A stretch of 64,000 bases of DNA. It comes from Marinibium conchae. GTDB taxonomy: Bacteria; Pseudomonadota; Gammaproteobacteria; Enterobacterales; Alteromonadaceae. The stretch lies in assembly GCF_015595035.1 (NCBI RefSeq), contig NZ_JADNRN010000001.1, forward strand, positions 1,240,001-1,304,000. The letters run 5' to 3'. The position numbers were made by a program, and so were the translations under genes. Shown in pieces: positions 36,946-46,991 of this stretch (positions are counted from its first letter, which is position 1; each line of letters begins with the position of its first letter). The notes below the pieces were generated by a model. The model had not been told where the DNA came from, did not search any database, and was given only the letters and a program-made list of their open reading frames with translations.

Positions 36946-39422
36946 TGGCTATTCATATTGCAGAAGGCCATTGTTTCCATTGTGGTTTACCAAATTTGGA
37001 AGCCGAACGTTACTCGGTCGTTATTAAGCAGCACAGTTATTCCATGTGTTGTCCTGGTTGCCATGCGGTTGCCTCTTCGATTGTTGAAAATGGTCTTGAG
37101 AGTTACTATGAATTTAGAACTGAGCCAGCTGCCCGCGGTGATTCTGCGCTAGATAACACAATGGCTAAGCTGGCTGTTTACGACGAGCCTGAACTGCAAG
37201 AAGAATTTGTTTTCGACAGCGGTGCGCACAAAGAGATTCAACTTACTGTCGAGGGTATTACCTGTGCTGCGTGTGGGTGGTTAATTGAAAAGCAACTTGC
37301 AAAAGTAGCGGGAATTAAACAAGTATCTGTGAATGTAGGAGCAAGAAGAGCGTCAATTATTTGGGATAATTCTGAAATAAAGCTCTCACAAGTATTACAA
37401 AAATTAAAATCAATTGGCTACGAGTCCCTTCCCTTTCAAGCTGATAACCATGAGGCGTCATACCATAAAGAACAAAAGAGCTTTCTCAAAAAGGTAGGTC
37501 TATCTGGCATTATGACAATGCAAGTGATGATGCTAGCTATGGGGCAATACTTTGACCTATTTGGAAATATAGATGCCGAGACAACTCGATATTTCAATTG
37601 GATTAGTTTGGTACTAACTACACCCGTTGTGTTGTATTCGGGAAGTGTTTTTTATTTAAGTGCGCTGAAAGCACTTGTCGCTAAAACGGTTAACATGGAT
37701 ATACCTGTGACCATCGCAATATTAGCTACCTACGTTGCTGGCTTCTTCACCGTTAACAATGAAAAAGCCGAGGTATATTTTGAATCTATTTGTATGTTTG
37801 TTTTCTTTCTGCTCATCAGTCGATTCTTGGAGCACCGCTCTCGGCATAAAGCCACACAAATCTCGTCGAATATGCTTAAACATATTCCCGTCACTGCAAA
37901 TCGCGTGGAGGGTGATGCACTAGTCTCTGTGTTAGCCAAGCAGCTCAGAGTAGATGATATTGTGTTGGTAAAAACGGGGGAAACAATTCCTGTTGACGGA
38001 CTGATTACTGATGGCAACGGACGCATCGATGAGGCTATGTTAACGGGCGAGTTTGAACCGGTTTATAAAACCCAAGGGCAGCATGTGTTTGGTGGCACGA
38101 TTAATCAACATGGTGTTATTACTGTCAAGGTAACGAATACACTAAAACACGCTATGGTTAATCAAATATTGCGCTTACAACAAACTGCGCTTTCCAACAA
38201 ACCTAGGGTCGCACAAGTTGCCGATCGCTTGAGCCGTTATTTCGTAGTCGCCGTGTTAAGCATATCCGCACTCACCTATTCGTTTTGGACTCTGCAGGGC
38301 AACCCGCATGCATTTTGGATTACGATCTCAGTATTAGTGGCTACTTGCCCTTGTGCTCTTGGTTTAGCTACCCCTTCAGCCTTAACGTGCTCGATGGCGA
38401 AACTAAATAATCAAGGCATTCTTTTAAAAAGAGCAGATGCATTAGAGCAATTGACAGAGGTTAGCGATATTATTTTTGATAAAACCGGTACCCTCACCCA
38501 TGGGGAGTTTTCAATTCAAAAAACCTGGTATTCAGAACAGCTCACTAAAAATCGTTGTGAAGAGTTATTGTCAATTGCATCTAGTATAGAAAAACGTTCA
38601 GAACATCCTATTGCGAATGCTTTCAAAGACATCACTCCCTGTGCCAAGACCATTGAGAGTGTTGATATAAGAATTGGCATGGGTATAAGCACTCGTATAG
38701 ATGACAATGTTTACCATTTGGGTTCTGCTAGTTTTGTGTTAACTGAGTTAAGTGAAAATCTACCAGAGCTAACACCAGATGCTATAAATGGTGCCAACGT
38801 TTTGTTGAGTGAAAACGGTAAATTAGTCGCTGCATTTTGGATTACCGATGAAATTAAACAAGAAGCCGCAGAAGTGCTGTCTAAACTAGACCAATTTACC
38901 CTTGGCATATTGAGCGGTGATACAACAGTAAACGTTGCTAATATTGCCAAGCAACTTGGTATCGAGGTTCAGAATGCGGAGCAGTCTCCTAACGACAAAC
39001 TTGCCCACATTCAGCGGCTTCAAGCCAATGGCAGAAAGATACTCATGCTTGGTGATGGTATTAATGATGCACCGGTTTTAGCTGCATCGGATGTCAGTAT
39101 TGCGGTTGGTAACGCCTCCGACCTTGCCAAAAATGCAGCGGATGTGATATTGCTCAAGCCGCAAATTGATGGTGTTGTCGATTTACTTGATATGGCCTTA
39201 CGAACTAAGAAAAAAATCAAACAGAACATTGCTTGGGCACTAGGTTACAACATATTGGTGTTGCCCTTTGCTATGATAGGCTTATTAACGCCTTGGATGG
39301 CCGCGCTGGGAATGTCTTTGAGTTCGATTATCGTGGTGTATAACAGTACTCGCTTAATGCGAAGTAAGAATCTGAAAATATCGGTAAATGCTTATATGCC
39401 GCAAGGTATAGGAGAGTCTTAA
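36945..39422 (+). CDS. ccoI: Copper-translocating P-type ATPase CcoI (FixI)
   Basis: 825-residue P1B ATPase that exports copper for the cbb3 CuB centre. The N-terminus has a zinc-ribbon-like region (CFHCGLPN, CCPGCHAV) typical of FixI types, then an HMA domain with ITCAACGWLIE near 105. Eight transmembrane helices follow, with the CPC transport motif ATCPCALGLATPSA near 470. DKTGTLT near 512 (phosphorylated Asp) and GDGINDAPVLAASD near 702 complete it. It overlaps ccoH and ccoS by single bases, forming a coupled ccoHIS unit. Confidence 0.95.
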   Translation: MAIHIAEGHCFHCGLPNLEAERYSVVIKQHSYSMCCPGCHAVASSIVENGLESYYEFRTEPAARGDSALDNTMAKLAVYDEPELQEEFVFDSGAHKEIQLTVEGITCAACGWLIEKQLAKVAGIKQVSVNVGARRASIIWDNSEIKLSQVLQKLKSIGYESLPFQADNHEASYHKEQKSFLKKVGLSGIMTMQVMMLAMGQYFDLFGNIDAETTRYFNWISLVLTTPVVLYSGSVFYLSALKALVAKTVNMDIPVTIAILATYVAGFFTVNNEKAEVYFESICMFVFFLLISRFLEHRSRHKATQISSNMLKHIPVTANRVEGDALVSVLAKQLRVDDIVLVKTGETIPVDGLITDGNGRIDEAMLTGEFEPVYKTQGQHVFGGTINQHGVITVKVTNTLKHAMVNQILRLQQTALSNKPRVAQVADRLSRYFVVAVLSISALTYSFWTLQGNPHAFWITISVLVATCPCALGLATPSALTCSMAKLNNQGILLKRADALEQLTEVSDIIFDKTGTLTHGEFSIQKTWYSEQLTKNRCEELLSIASSIEKRSEHPIANAFKDITPCAKTIESVDIRIGMGISTRIDDNVYHLGSASFVLTELSENLPELTPDAINGANVLLSENGKLVAAFWITDEIKQEAAEVLSKLDQFTLGILSGDTTVNVANIAKQLGIEVQNAEQSPNDKLAHIQRLQANGRKILMLGDGINDAPVLAASDVSIAVGNASDLAKNAADVILLKPQIDGVVDLLDMALRTKKKIKQNIAWALGYNILVLPFAMIGLLTPWMAALGMSLSSIIVVYNSTRLMRSKNLKISVNAYMPQGIGES

Positions 39423-39673
39423 TGAGTATCATCTATGTACTAATACCCTTAGCCATCATTATTGCGAGTATTGCTATTGGAGTGTTTTTTTGGGCAGTTA
39501 AATCAAACCAGTTCGAAGATTTAGACCGACAAGGATACAGTATCCTCTTCGACGACGACTTAAAGCCGAGCTCTGCAAGTGATGATAACAAGCAAATCGC
39601 TAGTGAAAGTGAATCTAGTAAAACACTGACGACATCACCTGAACACAAGATAGTTCCGCATGAAAAACCATAA
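39422..39673 (+). CDS. ccoS: cbb3-type oxidase assembly protein CcoS
   Basis: 83-residue single-pass membrane protein. The N-terminal helix (IYVLIPLAIIIASIAIGVFFW) is followed by the conserved FEDLDRQGYSILFDDD motif that defines CcoS. In other species it is needed for cofactor insertion into the cbb3 complex. The polar C-terminal tail is longer than in the smallest family members. Confidence 0.93.
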   Translation: MSIIYVLIPLAIIIASIAIGVFFWAVKSNQFEDLDRQGYSILFDDDLKPSSASDDNKQIASESESSKTLTTSPEHKIVPHEKP

Positions 39674-39682
39674 GTTGCTAAC

Positions 39683-40354
39683 GTGACCAGTGAACTAACA
39701 CTATTTAGTGCTCTGTTGATAGGTATCGCAGGCGGTGTTCATTGTATTGGCATGTGTGGTGGTATCGCCAGTGCCTTTTCCTTTGCAATACCTAAAAACA
39801 GCTCCGCTTCGACTTATATAATAGCCTACAATTTAGGGCGAATTGCTAGCTACACTATGGCAGGAGCAATTACTGGCTACTTAGGAAGCTTAGCCTCTAG
39901 TGCTATTTATATTGGTTTGCCGATATTGCAGGCAATTAGCATTATTTTCCTGGTCTTGCTTGCCTTGTATATTAGTGATTGGTACAAAGGTCTTAGTTAT
40001 TTGGAGCGATTGGGTAGCCATATATGGCGAATAATTTCACCTTTGTCAAAGCGTTTTATTCCTTTTCGAACTCCTCTGTCAGCTGTAGCCTATGGAGCTA
40101 TTTGGGGCTGGTTACCCTGTGGCTTAGTATATTCAATGCTAACTTGGTCACTGGCTTCTGAAAGTGCAGTTGATGGTGCTCTATTTATGTTGTTTTTCGG
40201 TTTTGGTACTTTGCCAGCAGTGATGGCTACTAGTCTTGGAGCCAGTTTTTTACTCCCCTTATTACAACATCGTAAAACTCGACAAATAATTGCGGCCTTC
40301 CTTCTTGCATTTTCATTATTCTTGACCTACGCACTTATAACAGGTAATAATTGA
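39683..40354 (+). CDS. Sulfite exporter TauE/SafE-like (UreH/DsbD-type) membrane protein of the cco cluster
   Basis: 223 residues and about six transmembrane helices. The first-helix motif GVHCIGMCGGIASAF is the hallmark of the UreH-like/DsbD-like branch often found after ccoS. Another motif, GWLPCGLVYSML near 150, has the conserved Cys facing the membrane. These proteins are linked to heavy metals or thiol transfer; in this place a role in copper or redox supply to cbb3 is inferred. The start is GTG 9 bases after ccoS, with no strong ribosome binding site. Confidence 0.8.
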   Translation: MTSELTLFSALLIGIAGGVHCIGMCGGIASAFSFAIPKNSSASTYIIAYNLGRIASYTMAGAITGYLGSLASSAIYIGLPILQAISIIFLVLLALYISDWYKGLSYLERLGSHIWRIISPLSKRFIPFRTPLSAVAYGAIWGWLPCGLVYSMLTWSLASESAVDGALFMLFFGFGTLPAVMATSLGASFLLPLLQHRKTRQIIAAFLLAFSLFLTYALITGNN

Positions 40355-40381
40355 TCCGTAATTCAATAAAAAGAGTAGCCC

Positions 40382-41119
40382 ATGGCAACTAGCCCAGAAC
40401 TTTCTATTCACTGCCAAAGCTGTAGCTTCAGCCACTTGTGTTTACCGGTTAGTCTAAATAAAAGTGAGCTTGAAACATTAGACGACATCATTGAACGTAA
40501 AAAACCACTTCATAAAAACGATAAGCTTGTGAGTTGCGGCGATAAGTTTAATTCGCTGTTTGCGGTGAGATCTGGTTCTTTCAAATCCTATGTAAGTGAT
40601 AAGGACGGCGTGGAACAGATCATTGGTTTTCACTTCCCCGGCGACATTATTGGTTTCGACGCATTAAAAGACGATATGCATAATAGTGATACCCAAGCAT
40701 TAGAAACAGCCATGGTGTGCGAACTGCCTTATGATACTTTAGATGAGATGTCGATACGCTTCCCTAAACTACGCAAACAAATCATGCGGTTTATGAGTGC
40801 AGAAATAAAGCAAGACCATGATCTCATGATGCTGCTCAGTAAGCGCAGTGCCGAGGAACGTTTGTTGCATTTTATCACTCACTTATCACAACGCTTTGAA
40901 GAACGAGGCTTCTCTGCTAAACAGTTTAATTTGTCGATGACGCGGAATGAAATTGGCAACTATCTTGGATTAACGGTTGAAACAATTAGCCGCTTGCTGA
41001 CCCGCTTTCAAAAAGACGGCCTGATCAATGTTGATGGAAAGCTAATCTCAATCATTAACTTCGACGCTATAAAACAGCGTCTTCCCGACATGGATATCGC
41101 ATTTACTAATATTGGTTAG
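40382..41119 (+). CDS. fnr: Fumarate/nitrate reduction regulator FNR
   Basis: 245-residue oxygen-sensing CRP-family regulator. The N-terminal cluster cysteines are in [10 protein letters not shown] (11, 14, 20), with the fourth in VSCGDKF; together they bind the oxygen-labile [4Fe-4S] cluster. A cyclic-nucleotide-type beta-barrel ([12 protein letters not shown]), dimer helix and C-terminal helix-turn-helix ([23 protein letters not shown]) follow. The ETxSR recognition helix fits the FNR box upstream of ccoN. Its position after cco genes and before uspE is conserved across gammaproteobacteria. Confidence 0.97.
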   Translation: MATSPELSIHCQSCSFSHLCLPVSLNKSELETLDDIIERKKPLHKNDKLVSCGDKFNSLFAVRSGSFKSYVSDKDGVEQIIGFHFPGDIIGFDALKDDMHNSDTQALETAMVCELPYDTLDEMSIRFPKLRKQIMRFMSAEIKQDHDLMMLLSKRSAEERLLHFITHLSQRFEERGFSAKQFNLSMTRNEIGNYLGLTVETISRLLTRFQKDGLINVDGKLISIINFDAIKQRLPDMDIAFTNIG

Positions 41120-41217
41120 TTATTTCTCTCAGTTTATTGATCTGGGGCAATGAGCTCACTCGCACATCATTTTTAACACTATACAATAAACATAGGTATC
41201 TAGATTAGGAGGATCCT

Positions 41218-42117
41218 ATGTTTACTTGTAATACCATTCTTGCCGTGCTCGACCCTACAAGCGATGTTCAAATAGCCTTAAATCGCGCCTACTTCATTGC
41301 TCAAAAAACCAAGGCATCGATCATTGCTCTTAGCTGTATTTACGATAAGTCTTTTGAAATGGCTGCGGTGTTAAGCAGTGACGAACGCTTCAACATGAAG
41401 CAAGGTATGCTTAACCATGCAAAAATGAAAAACGACGGTCTTTATCACGACAAATACCCTGGTGTAGATATAAAATATGTCTACAAATGGCACAAAAAGC
41501 TCCATGAGGCGGTAATTGAAAGCTCAATAGAGAACGCTTGTGACCTTGTAATCAAAAGCACTAAAAAACATGGTTTCTTGTCAAAGAGTATTTTCACTCC
41601 GAATGATTGGCATATATTAAGAAACTCTGAAGTTAATGTCATGCTAGTTAAAGACCATGATTGGCCAAATAAGGCTAAGGTGTTAGCCTCTGTCGGCGTG
41701 TCAGCCAAAGATGAAACGCATATGAGCCTGAGCGACAAAGTGGTAGCAACAGCATCTGAGGTGAGTTTGTCAACAAACGCTAATTTACATTTGGCGAATT
41801 CTTACGCCGGCGCTCCTGTGCATATAGCTGTAGAGGTGCCTAACTTTTCACCCGACGTATATAATGAGTCTGTGTTGCAGCGCCATAAAACTAAACTCAA
41901 AGAGTATGCAACACAATATTCTTTGGATGATAGTTTTGTGCATGTCGAAGAAGGACTTCCCGAAGATATCGTGCCACAACTATGCAAAGATCTTGATATC
42001 GATTTATTAGTTATTGGTTCAGTTGGCAGACGAGGTATGTCGGCAGCTATTTTGGGGAACACTGCAGAAATGATCATTGATTCAGTAGAATGCGATACCT
42101 TAGTAATAAAGCCATAA
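41218..42117 (+). CDS. uspE: Universal stress protein E
   Basis: 299-residue tandem universal stress protein with two Usp domains (about 1-145 and 155-299). The second ends in the ATP-type motif GSVGRRGMSAAILGNTAE. UspE is involved in stress resistance and adhesion in E. coli, where it is also the neighbour of fnr. AGGAGGATCCT precedes the ATG, a very strong ribosome binding site. Confidence 0.95.
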   Translation: MFTCNTILAVLDPTSDVQIALNRAYFIAQKTKASIIALSCIYDKSFEMAAVLSSDERFNMKQGMLNHAKMKNDGLYHDKYPGVDIKYVYKWHKKLHEAVIESSIENACDLVIKSTKKHGFLSKSIFTPNDWHILRNSEVNVMLVKDHDWPNKAKVLASVGVSAKDETHMSLSDKVVATASEVSLSTNANLHLANSYAGAPVHIAVEVPNFSPDVYNESVLQRHKTKLKEYATQYSLDDSFVHVEEGLPEDIVPQLCKDLDIDLLVIGSVGRRGMSAAILGNTAEMIIDSVECDTLVIKP

Positions 42118-42153
42118 GCAAGATTGCTTGTATTGCAAACAAGCTTTAAAATA

Positions 42154-42172
42154 GCGCCAATTTATTTGGCGC
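42154..42172 (+). other. Intergenic hairpin between uspE and ttcA
   Basis: GCGCCAA and TTGGCGC form a perfect 7-bp stem with a 5-base loop. A smaller inverted repeat (GCTTGT/ACAAGC) lies just before it. No T-run follows, so it may be an attenuator or a processing structure rather than a terminator. Confidence 0.35.
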
Positions 42173-42208
42173 AATACTTGTGCGCATTAATGCTGAGCAG
42201 TGTGAATA

Positions 42209-43096
42209 ATGGAAGTAAGCGCAAAACAGAAATACTCTAACGACAAACTGATTAAAAAACTTCGTAGAAACGTAGGTAAGGCAATTGCTGACTACAATAT
42301 GATAGAAGATGGCGACACTGTTATGGCAGCTATAAGCGGTGGTAAAGACAGTTTTGTTATGCTCGATATTCTGCTGAGTTTACAAAAGTCTGCACCAATT
42401 TCTTTTAATGTAGTCGCCGTTAACCTCGATCAAAAACAACCTGGTTTTCCTGAACATGTCTTGCCTGAGTATTTAGAGAAGCAGAACATCCCCTACTACA
42501 TTATTGATAAAGACACCTACTCTGTGGTGAAGTCAAAAATTGAAGATGGGAAAACGACTTGTGGTCTATGTTCACGTTTACGCCGTGGTAGCTTATATGC
42601 TTTCGCAGAAAAAATAGGGGCGACAAAAATCTCCCTCGGTCATCATATGGATGACATGGTTGAGACTACTTTTTTAAACATGTTTTATGGGGCAAAGCTC
42701 AAATCTATGCCGCCAAAATTACTATCCGATGACAAACGCAATATTGTTATACGTCCTCTAGCATATTGCAGAGAGAAAGATATTGCAAAGATGTCAGCAT
42801 TCAAACAATACCCTATTATTCCCTGTAATCTTTGTGGTTCACAAGAAAATTTACAGCGTCAAAATGTTAAACTAATGTTGGCAGAATGGGATAAGCAAAC
42901 GCCAGGTCGGGTTGAGAATATTTTCAATGCCACCAAGTCAATTAGTCCAAGTCAACTAGCTGATACAGCACTGTTCGACTTTACGAATTTAGCAATTGAC
43001 CGAAGCTCCGAACGCAAAGAATATGGATATAAGGGCGAAGAAGTGTCATCAACCAATATTGATGAATCCCTCGTTATTGAAATCGCTAAGCTTTAA
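42209..43096 (+). CDS. ttcA: tRNA 2-thiocytidine synthetase TtcA
   Basis: Inserts sulfur at cytidine 32 of some tRNAs. The 295-residue PP-loop ATPase has [12 protein letters not shown] near 47 and two CxxC motifs, [10 protein letters not shown] near 119 and CNLCGSQ near 210, which bind the catalytic [4Fe-4S] cluster. The conserved [10 protein letters not shown] segment lies between them. In E. coli it is also near fnr and uspE. Confidence 0.95.
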   Translation: MEVSAKQKYSNDKLIKKLRRNVGKAIADYNMIEDGDTVMAAISGGKDSFVMLDILLSLQKSAPISFNVVAVNLDQKQPGFPEHVLPEYLEKQNIPYYIIDKDTYSVVKSKIEDGKTTCGLCSRLRRGSLYAFAEKIGATKISLGHHMDDMVETTFLNMFYGAKLKSMPPKLLSDDKRNIVIRPLAYCREKDIAKMSAFKQYPIIPCNLCGSQENLQRQNVKLMLAEWDKQTPGRVENIFNATKSISPSQLADTALFDFTNLAIDRSSERKEYGYKGEEVSSTNIDESLVIEIAKL

Positions 43097-43105
43097 GGAA
43101 TTATA

Positions 43106-44035
43106 ATGAAAATTGGATTAGCGCTTGGTGCTGGTGCGGCAAGAGGATGGGCTCATATCGGAGTGATAAGAGCGCTACAGCGAGCTGGAATTAAAATTGA
43201 TGTAATAGCAGGATGTTCAATTGGAGCCTATGTTGGCGCAGCGTATGCAAGTGGAAAATTAGATGCGTTAGAAACTTGGGCGAATACGCTAACGGAGTGG
43301 CAGGTATTTCGCCTTTTAGGCGTTGGCTTCCGAAGAGGTGGCTTGGCAAGCGGCCAGAAAGTATTTGATAAGTTAAAAGAAGATTTTTCTGCTCCAAAAT
43401 TTGAAGAGATGGACATTCCTTTCGCCTGTGTCGCCACAGATTTATATTCCGGTAAAGAGGTCGTTTTTCATAGTGGCGAGGTAGGAGATGCAATACAAGC
43501 CTCGTGTGCTATACCTGCCCTATTTAGCCCAGTTGAACACAAAGGACGTTGGCTAGTAGACGGCGCAGTTGTTAATCCTGTGCCCGTGAATCAATGCAGA
43601 CAACTAGGAGCCGACTTTGTTATTGCAGTAAATTTAAGTGCAGATTTTCGGCCTCGTTTAATTGAAACATGTGAACGCGAACATGAAGAAAACCAACGTA
43701 AAACCGATGAAATGTTAGATAAAGCCAGTGACGGTTTTATCAAAAAGTGGTTCTCACCTGACCCGAAACCAAACAAAATGACGCCTCCTGGGATCGTCAG
43801 TGTAATGAGCAGCTCACTCGATATTTTACAAGCGAGGGTGACGCGGTCAAGACTGGCGGGTGAGCCACCCGACATATTAATAGAGCCACAGTTGCAAGAC
43901 GTAGGTACACTCGAATTTCACAGAGCAATTGAAGTTGCTGAGAAAGGTAGCCAAGCAATAGAACGACTATCTCAGCAACTTGCTTACCAATTGGGACTGC
44001 CAGACAAAGACAGCTTCGCTAAACACAGCAACTAA
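43106..44035 (+). CDS. rssA: Patatin-like phospholipase family protein (RssA-like)
   Basis: 309-residue serine hydrolase of the patatin fold. The oxyanion loop GLALGAGAARGWAHIG is at the N-terminus, the nucleophile elbow GCSIGAYVG near 37 and the catalytic dyad Asp in VDGAVVNPVP near 150, so it should be enzymatically active. The C-terminal extension (about 200-309) is as in RssA, the E. coli homologue upstream of rssB. Its physiological substrate is unknown. It starts 9 bases after ttcA. Confidence 0.88.
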   Translation: MKIGLALGAGAARGWAHIGVIRALQRAGIKIDVIAGCSIGAYVGAAYASGKLDALETWANTLTEWQVFRLLGVGFRRGGLASGQKVFDKLKEDFSAPKFEEMDIPFACVATDLYSGKEVVFHSGEVGDAIQASCAIPALFSPVEHKGRWLVDGAVVNPVPVNQCRQLGADFVIAVNLSADFRPRLIETCEREHEENQRKTDEMLDKASDGFIKKWFSPDPKPNKMTPPGIVSVMSSSLDILQARVTRSRLAGEPPDILIEPQLQDVGTLEFHRAIEVAEKGSQAIERLSQQLAYQLGLPDKDSFAKHSN

Positions 44036-44109
44036 CAATGTGCAAAAAAGAAGGATATTGGTCTGAATTGCTAAGCTGAGGCCAGCTCAGCCTCGCCTAC
44101 TTAGTAGCA

Positions 44110-44763
44110 CTATTTTGAAGCGATGGCAGTAATTCGCAAGGGTTTCCTTTTCAATCTAAGTAAGCCTTCTTTTTCGAACCATTCATCATCCAAGAGCAAT
44201 ATTCCCTGATTGACTTGTTCCCCACTTATCACTTGTTCAGTCAAGCTTGGATCTTCAAATTGAATCATTAACCCTTTCACTGTAGGCATCATAAAGGATA
44301 AAAAACTGCCCATTTCGTTAAAGAAAGCCTCGTACTGCTCATAAATGAAGCGAAGCTCCTCAAAACTATAGTTCTTTTTTAGATATTCCGGTTTGGTTTC
44401 TAATTGTACTGAAATATCACAGATATTTGATGGCTCTTCAAAATCTAAGACCACATTCGCATCAGCAAGGTTGAGCGCTTTTTCTGATTGTATTGTAAAA
44501 CGATTTTCAGAACTAACGACTAGGGGAATTTGCTGCTTTTGCGTGCTGATACGAGCAGAATTTATTTTGCATAGTTTTCCCGTTTTGATATTGGTAAAAC
44601 CGAAAGCAAACTGAAGAGCTTTGGTATCTTCACTTTTAAGCTTTTTAACGTGGCTGTAGAATGTCTTGTATCTCACCTCTACTTCATCAGCATTGACTGG
44701 TGGTAGACTTGATATCATGAGTATTAGAGCGACCAACGCAAAGAACGATACGCTTTTACACAT
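44110..44763 (-). CDS. DUF2987 family periplasmic protein
   Basis: 217 residues with an N-terminal signal peptide (SFFALVALILMISSLPPVNA). The mature protein begins with the YKTFYSHVKKL segment seen in DUF2987 proteins of Shewanella and Alteromonadales. Two cysteines (CKINSAR, CDISVQ) are conserved in that family and may pair. Function is unknown. It is directly downstream of, and abuts, the Bax-like gene, so the pair is translated from one message. Confidence 0.7.
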   Translation of the reverse strand: MCKSVSFFALVALILMISSLPPVNADEVEVRYKTFYSHVKKLKSEDTKALQFAFGFTNIKTGKLCKINSARISTQKQQIPLVVSSENRFTIQSEKALNLADANVVLDFEEPSNICDISVQLETKPEYLKKNYSFEELRFIYEQYEAFFNEMGSFLSFMMPTVKGLMIQFEDPSLTEQVISGEQVNQGILLLDDEWFEKEGLLRLKRKPLRITAIASK

Positions 44764-45543
44764 TTACATTAATTCCTTATTAACCCTGAGCATTTGCTTT
44801 AACTCGACAATATATTCATCACCGCGTTCAGAGTATTTTGTTAAGCCTTCGCTTAGCGCAGACGCTGATATCGGTAACATTTTCTCACGAAGCTGTTTTC
44901 TTATTGCTCTCAGCTCTTTATAAGCATCGTGACGATTTAGATTTCTCAAATAGGTGTAAACTGCTGTTGATAAATTTTCAAACTTGGCAACTTCATGAGC
45001 CGCGCCATCGTTTCTTCGTTTCGGAACAAAGCCGCAACCTTTTTTGAAACACCATAACCCGAAGAAGTTGTACCCTTGTGTAGCGAAACGTGACGTTCCC
45101 CATGCTGATTCGTTTGCCGTCTGAACCAACACTAATTCTACTGGAATAATATCAATTTTAATCAATAGTTCGTCGAATAGACGATCAAGATCATCAACAT
45201 TTTTGGCACGGTACTCCTGAGATAACCAAAGTAATTCTTTCTTTTGCTTTTCAGAAATAGTTTCACCTGCAATATGCTTTGCTCGCAATCCATGAACAAA
45301 CTCACGTTGACGGAGAATATGCTCATTTTGCGCCTCTATTTCAGGACGTAAATAGGAGAAAAACGCTTGTTTCTTCTCGCGCACTTGCTCGTATGATGAG
45401 AAATCTGGTATTGGGATATCAGCGCTTTCGGAACGTGGTATCGTTTGTATTTCTGAAGGTTCAGGTTGCAATAAAAATACGGCAAATATAACAATCAAAA
45501 GAGATATTGTAGCAATCGATATTATCTTTAGTTTATGCATCAA
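44764..45543 (-). CDS. Bax-like membrane-anchored glucosaminidase-domain protein
   Basis: 259 residues. One N-terminal transmembrane helix (IISIATISLLIVIFAVFLL) anchors a periplasmic glucosaminidase-like domain of the E. coli Bax type. The catalytic Glu lies in QTANESAWGTSRFA near 145, followed by GYNFFGLWCF and a disulfide-capable pair of Cys. It probably trims peptidoglycan. It overlaps the upstream membrane-protein gene by 11 bases and abuts the DUF2987 gene. Confidence 0.85.
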   Translation of the reverse strand: MMHKLKIISIATISLLIVIFAVFLLQPEPSEIQTIPRSESADIPIPDFSSYEQVREKKQAFFSYLRPEIEAQNEHILRQREFVHGLRAKHIAGETISEKQKKELLWLSQEYRAKNVDDLDRLFDELLIKIDIIPVELVLVQTANESAWGTSRFATQGYNFFGLWCFKKGCGFVPKRRNDGAAHEVAKFENLSTAVYTYLRNLNRHDAYKELRAIRKQLREKMLPISASALSEGLTKYSERGDEYIVELKQMLRVNKELM

Positions 45544-46282
45544 AATACGCGTCTTCCTCTGTCTTATCGGTGATGGTTATTGATTCACTCTTTTGTTGGA
45601 ATAGGTCATTATACAGTATCGCTTTAATATTGAAATAAAGCGGCCCTACCCAAATCAGTGCAAAACCAAAGGTAATAATCACGCCAATAAACATAATAAG
45701 AAACAATAAATATAGCTGTATAAGCTTTAACAAGTAAACGTTGGATACTTTGACAGAGAGGATTAGCGCCGATATAGGACTTAGCCCTTTATCGACAATC
45801 AAGGTTTGTGTAAAAGATGTTGTCACCATGATATATAGCCCCGGAACCCACAAAAGCGCTAAGCCAATTTGGGTTAAAAATGAAACCAATATCGTTGCTA
45901 CGGCCAGGAACAACAAACTAGAAAAATAGCTAAACAATATCCCCACTCTTACACTTTCTTTCCTCTCTGTTTTCACACCAATCATCGTTAAGGCAACAAA
46001 AATAGGCGCTGTTATACAAACCAGCATTATCTGCGCAATATAAATCTTTTCGGGGGCTAACAGTTCTAGTTGCTCGGGCGTTTCAACACCTGTAACTGAT
46101 AGAAAGCCAATTGCATAAACCATGATAATGAAAAAGCATGTTAACAAAGCTAATAGCAATGTAGACATATTCTGTTTTGACGCGGAATTAGCTCTATCAA
46201 TAAGGCTCTTAATATCAAGTTGATACTTCCCGTCGAGGGCGTTTTTTGCAAATTCGTACATATCAGTTCGTATTCTTATCAT
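45533..46282 (-). CDS. Polytopic membrane protein of unknown function
   Basis: 249 residues with about six transmembrane helices. The N-terminal cytoplasmic helix (about 1-35) is followed by TLLLALLTCFFIIMVYAIGF. A Gly/Pro-containing helix (LALLWVPGLYIMVTTSFTQTLIVDKG) resembles the YciC/DUF975-type glycerophosphodiesterase-membrane fold, but I would not assign it. It is first in an operon with the Bax-like and DUF2987 genes, which suggests an envelope role. Confidence 0.65.
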   Translation of the reverse strand: MIRIRTDMYEFAKNALDGKYQLDIKSLIDRANSASKQNMSTLLLALLTCFFIIMVYAIGFLSVTGVETPEQLELLAPEKIYIAQIMLVCITAPIFVALTMIGVKTERKESVRVGILFSYFSSLLFLAVATILVSFLTQIGLALLWVPGLYIMVTTSFTQTLIVDKGLSPISALILSVKVSNVYLLKLIQLYLLFLIMFIGVIITFGFALIWVGPLYFNIKAILYNDLFQQKSESITITDKTEEDAYFDA

Positions 46283-46358
46283 TGTAGTAAGATTATAGTT
46301 GAAAGCATGCTAATTGGATCGTCCCATCAAGAACCCAAGGCTATAGAGACTGAAAAAG

Positions 46359-46991
46359 CTATGTGAGCAACAACAGAATTGCCATGCCGATAAGCACGAC
46401 ACCCATGGCCCTATCAAAAAGGTAGCCTTTTTGCTGATAAAACACTCTAACTTTGCTATGCGTAACCGTTACAGATACTGCTATGAACCACAATGCGGTA
46501 GCAACCGCCATATAAAGTCCATAGACAATTTTATGAGTTGTTGGAGTTTCAACAGCGATCGCAACGGTAAAAAGGGACAGAAAGAACAGAGTAGCCTTGG
46601 GGTTCAAACCGTTTGTTAGAAAGCCAATACCAAATGATTTCAGCAGACTCTTCTTTGACGTATTTGAGGCGGTGGTGAGCGCACTAGTATTTGCTTTGCT
46701 CCGTAATGCTCCCACACCTATCCAAATCAAATAGCCTGCGGCTACATACAGAAGAATACTTAATAGCCATGGCGTAGTTTGAATTATGATGCCAATACCA
46801 ACAAGAGAATAGGTTACGTGCAATAAAATACCAAAACCTATTCCCAAGCTTGTAAAAATGGCCGCCAACCTACCCTGGTTAAGTGCTTGTTTGAGAACAA
46901 TCGCAAAGTCAGGGCCGGGGCTTGCTACAGCAAAAAAATGTATCAACGCAATTGAAAACAATTCAGCCCAACTGAAGCTCATTAGGTCCAT
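46359..46991 (-). CDS. LysE/RhtB family amino-acid exporter
   Basis: 210-residue inner-membrane exporter with six hydrophobic segments. The family signature ASPGPDFAIVLKQALNQGRLA near 24 and FLTNGLNPKATLFFLSLF near 124 are clear. The substrate is probably an amino acid such as threonine, homoserine or leucine; the sequence does not decide. Confidence 0.9.
   Translation of the reverse strand: MDLMSFSWAELFSIALIHFFAVASPGPDFAIVLKQALNQGRLAAIFTSLGIGFGILLHVTYSLVGIGIIIQTTPWLLSILLYVAAGYLIWIGVGALRSKANTSALTTASNTSKKSLLKSFGIGFLTNGLNPKATLFFLSLFTVAIAVETPTTHKIVYGLYMAVATALWFIAVSVTVTHSKVRVFYQQKGYLFDRAMGVVLIGMAILLLLT

Noticed and set aside
40351-40365. FNR-like site just before fnr (TTGATCCGTAATTCAA)
   Set aside because: The half-sites are six bases apart rather than four, so it does not fit the FNR dimer spacing.
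43837-43849. matS-like sequences (also near 49465)
   Set aside because: Each differs from the MatP consensus at two defined positions, which is expected by chance in 64 kb, and no matP gene is visible.
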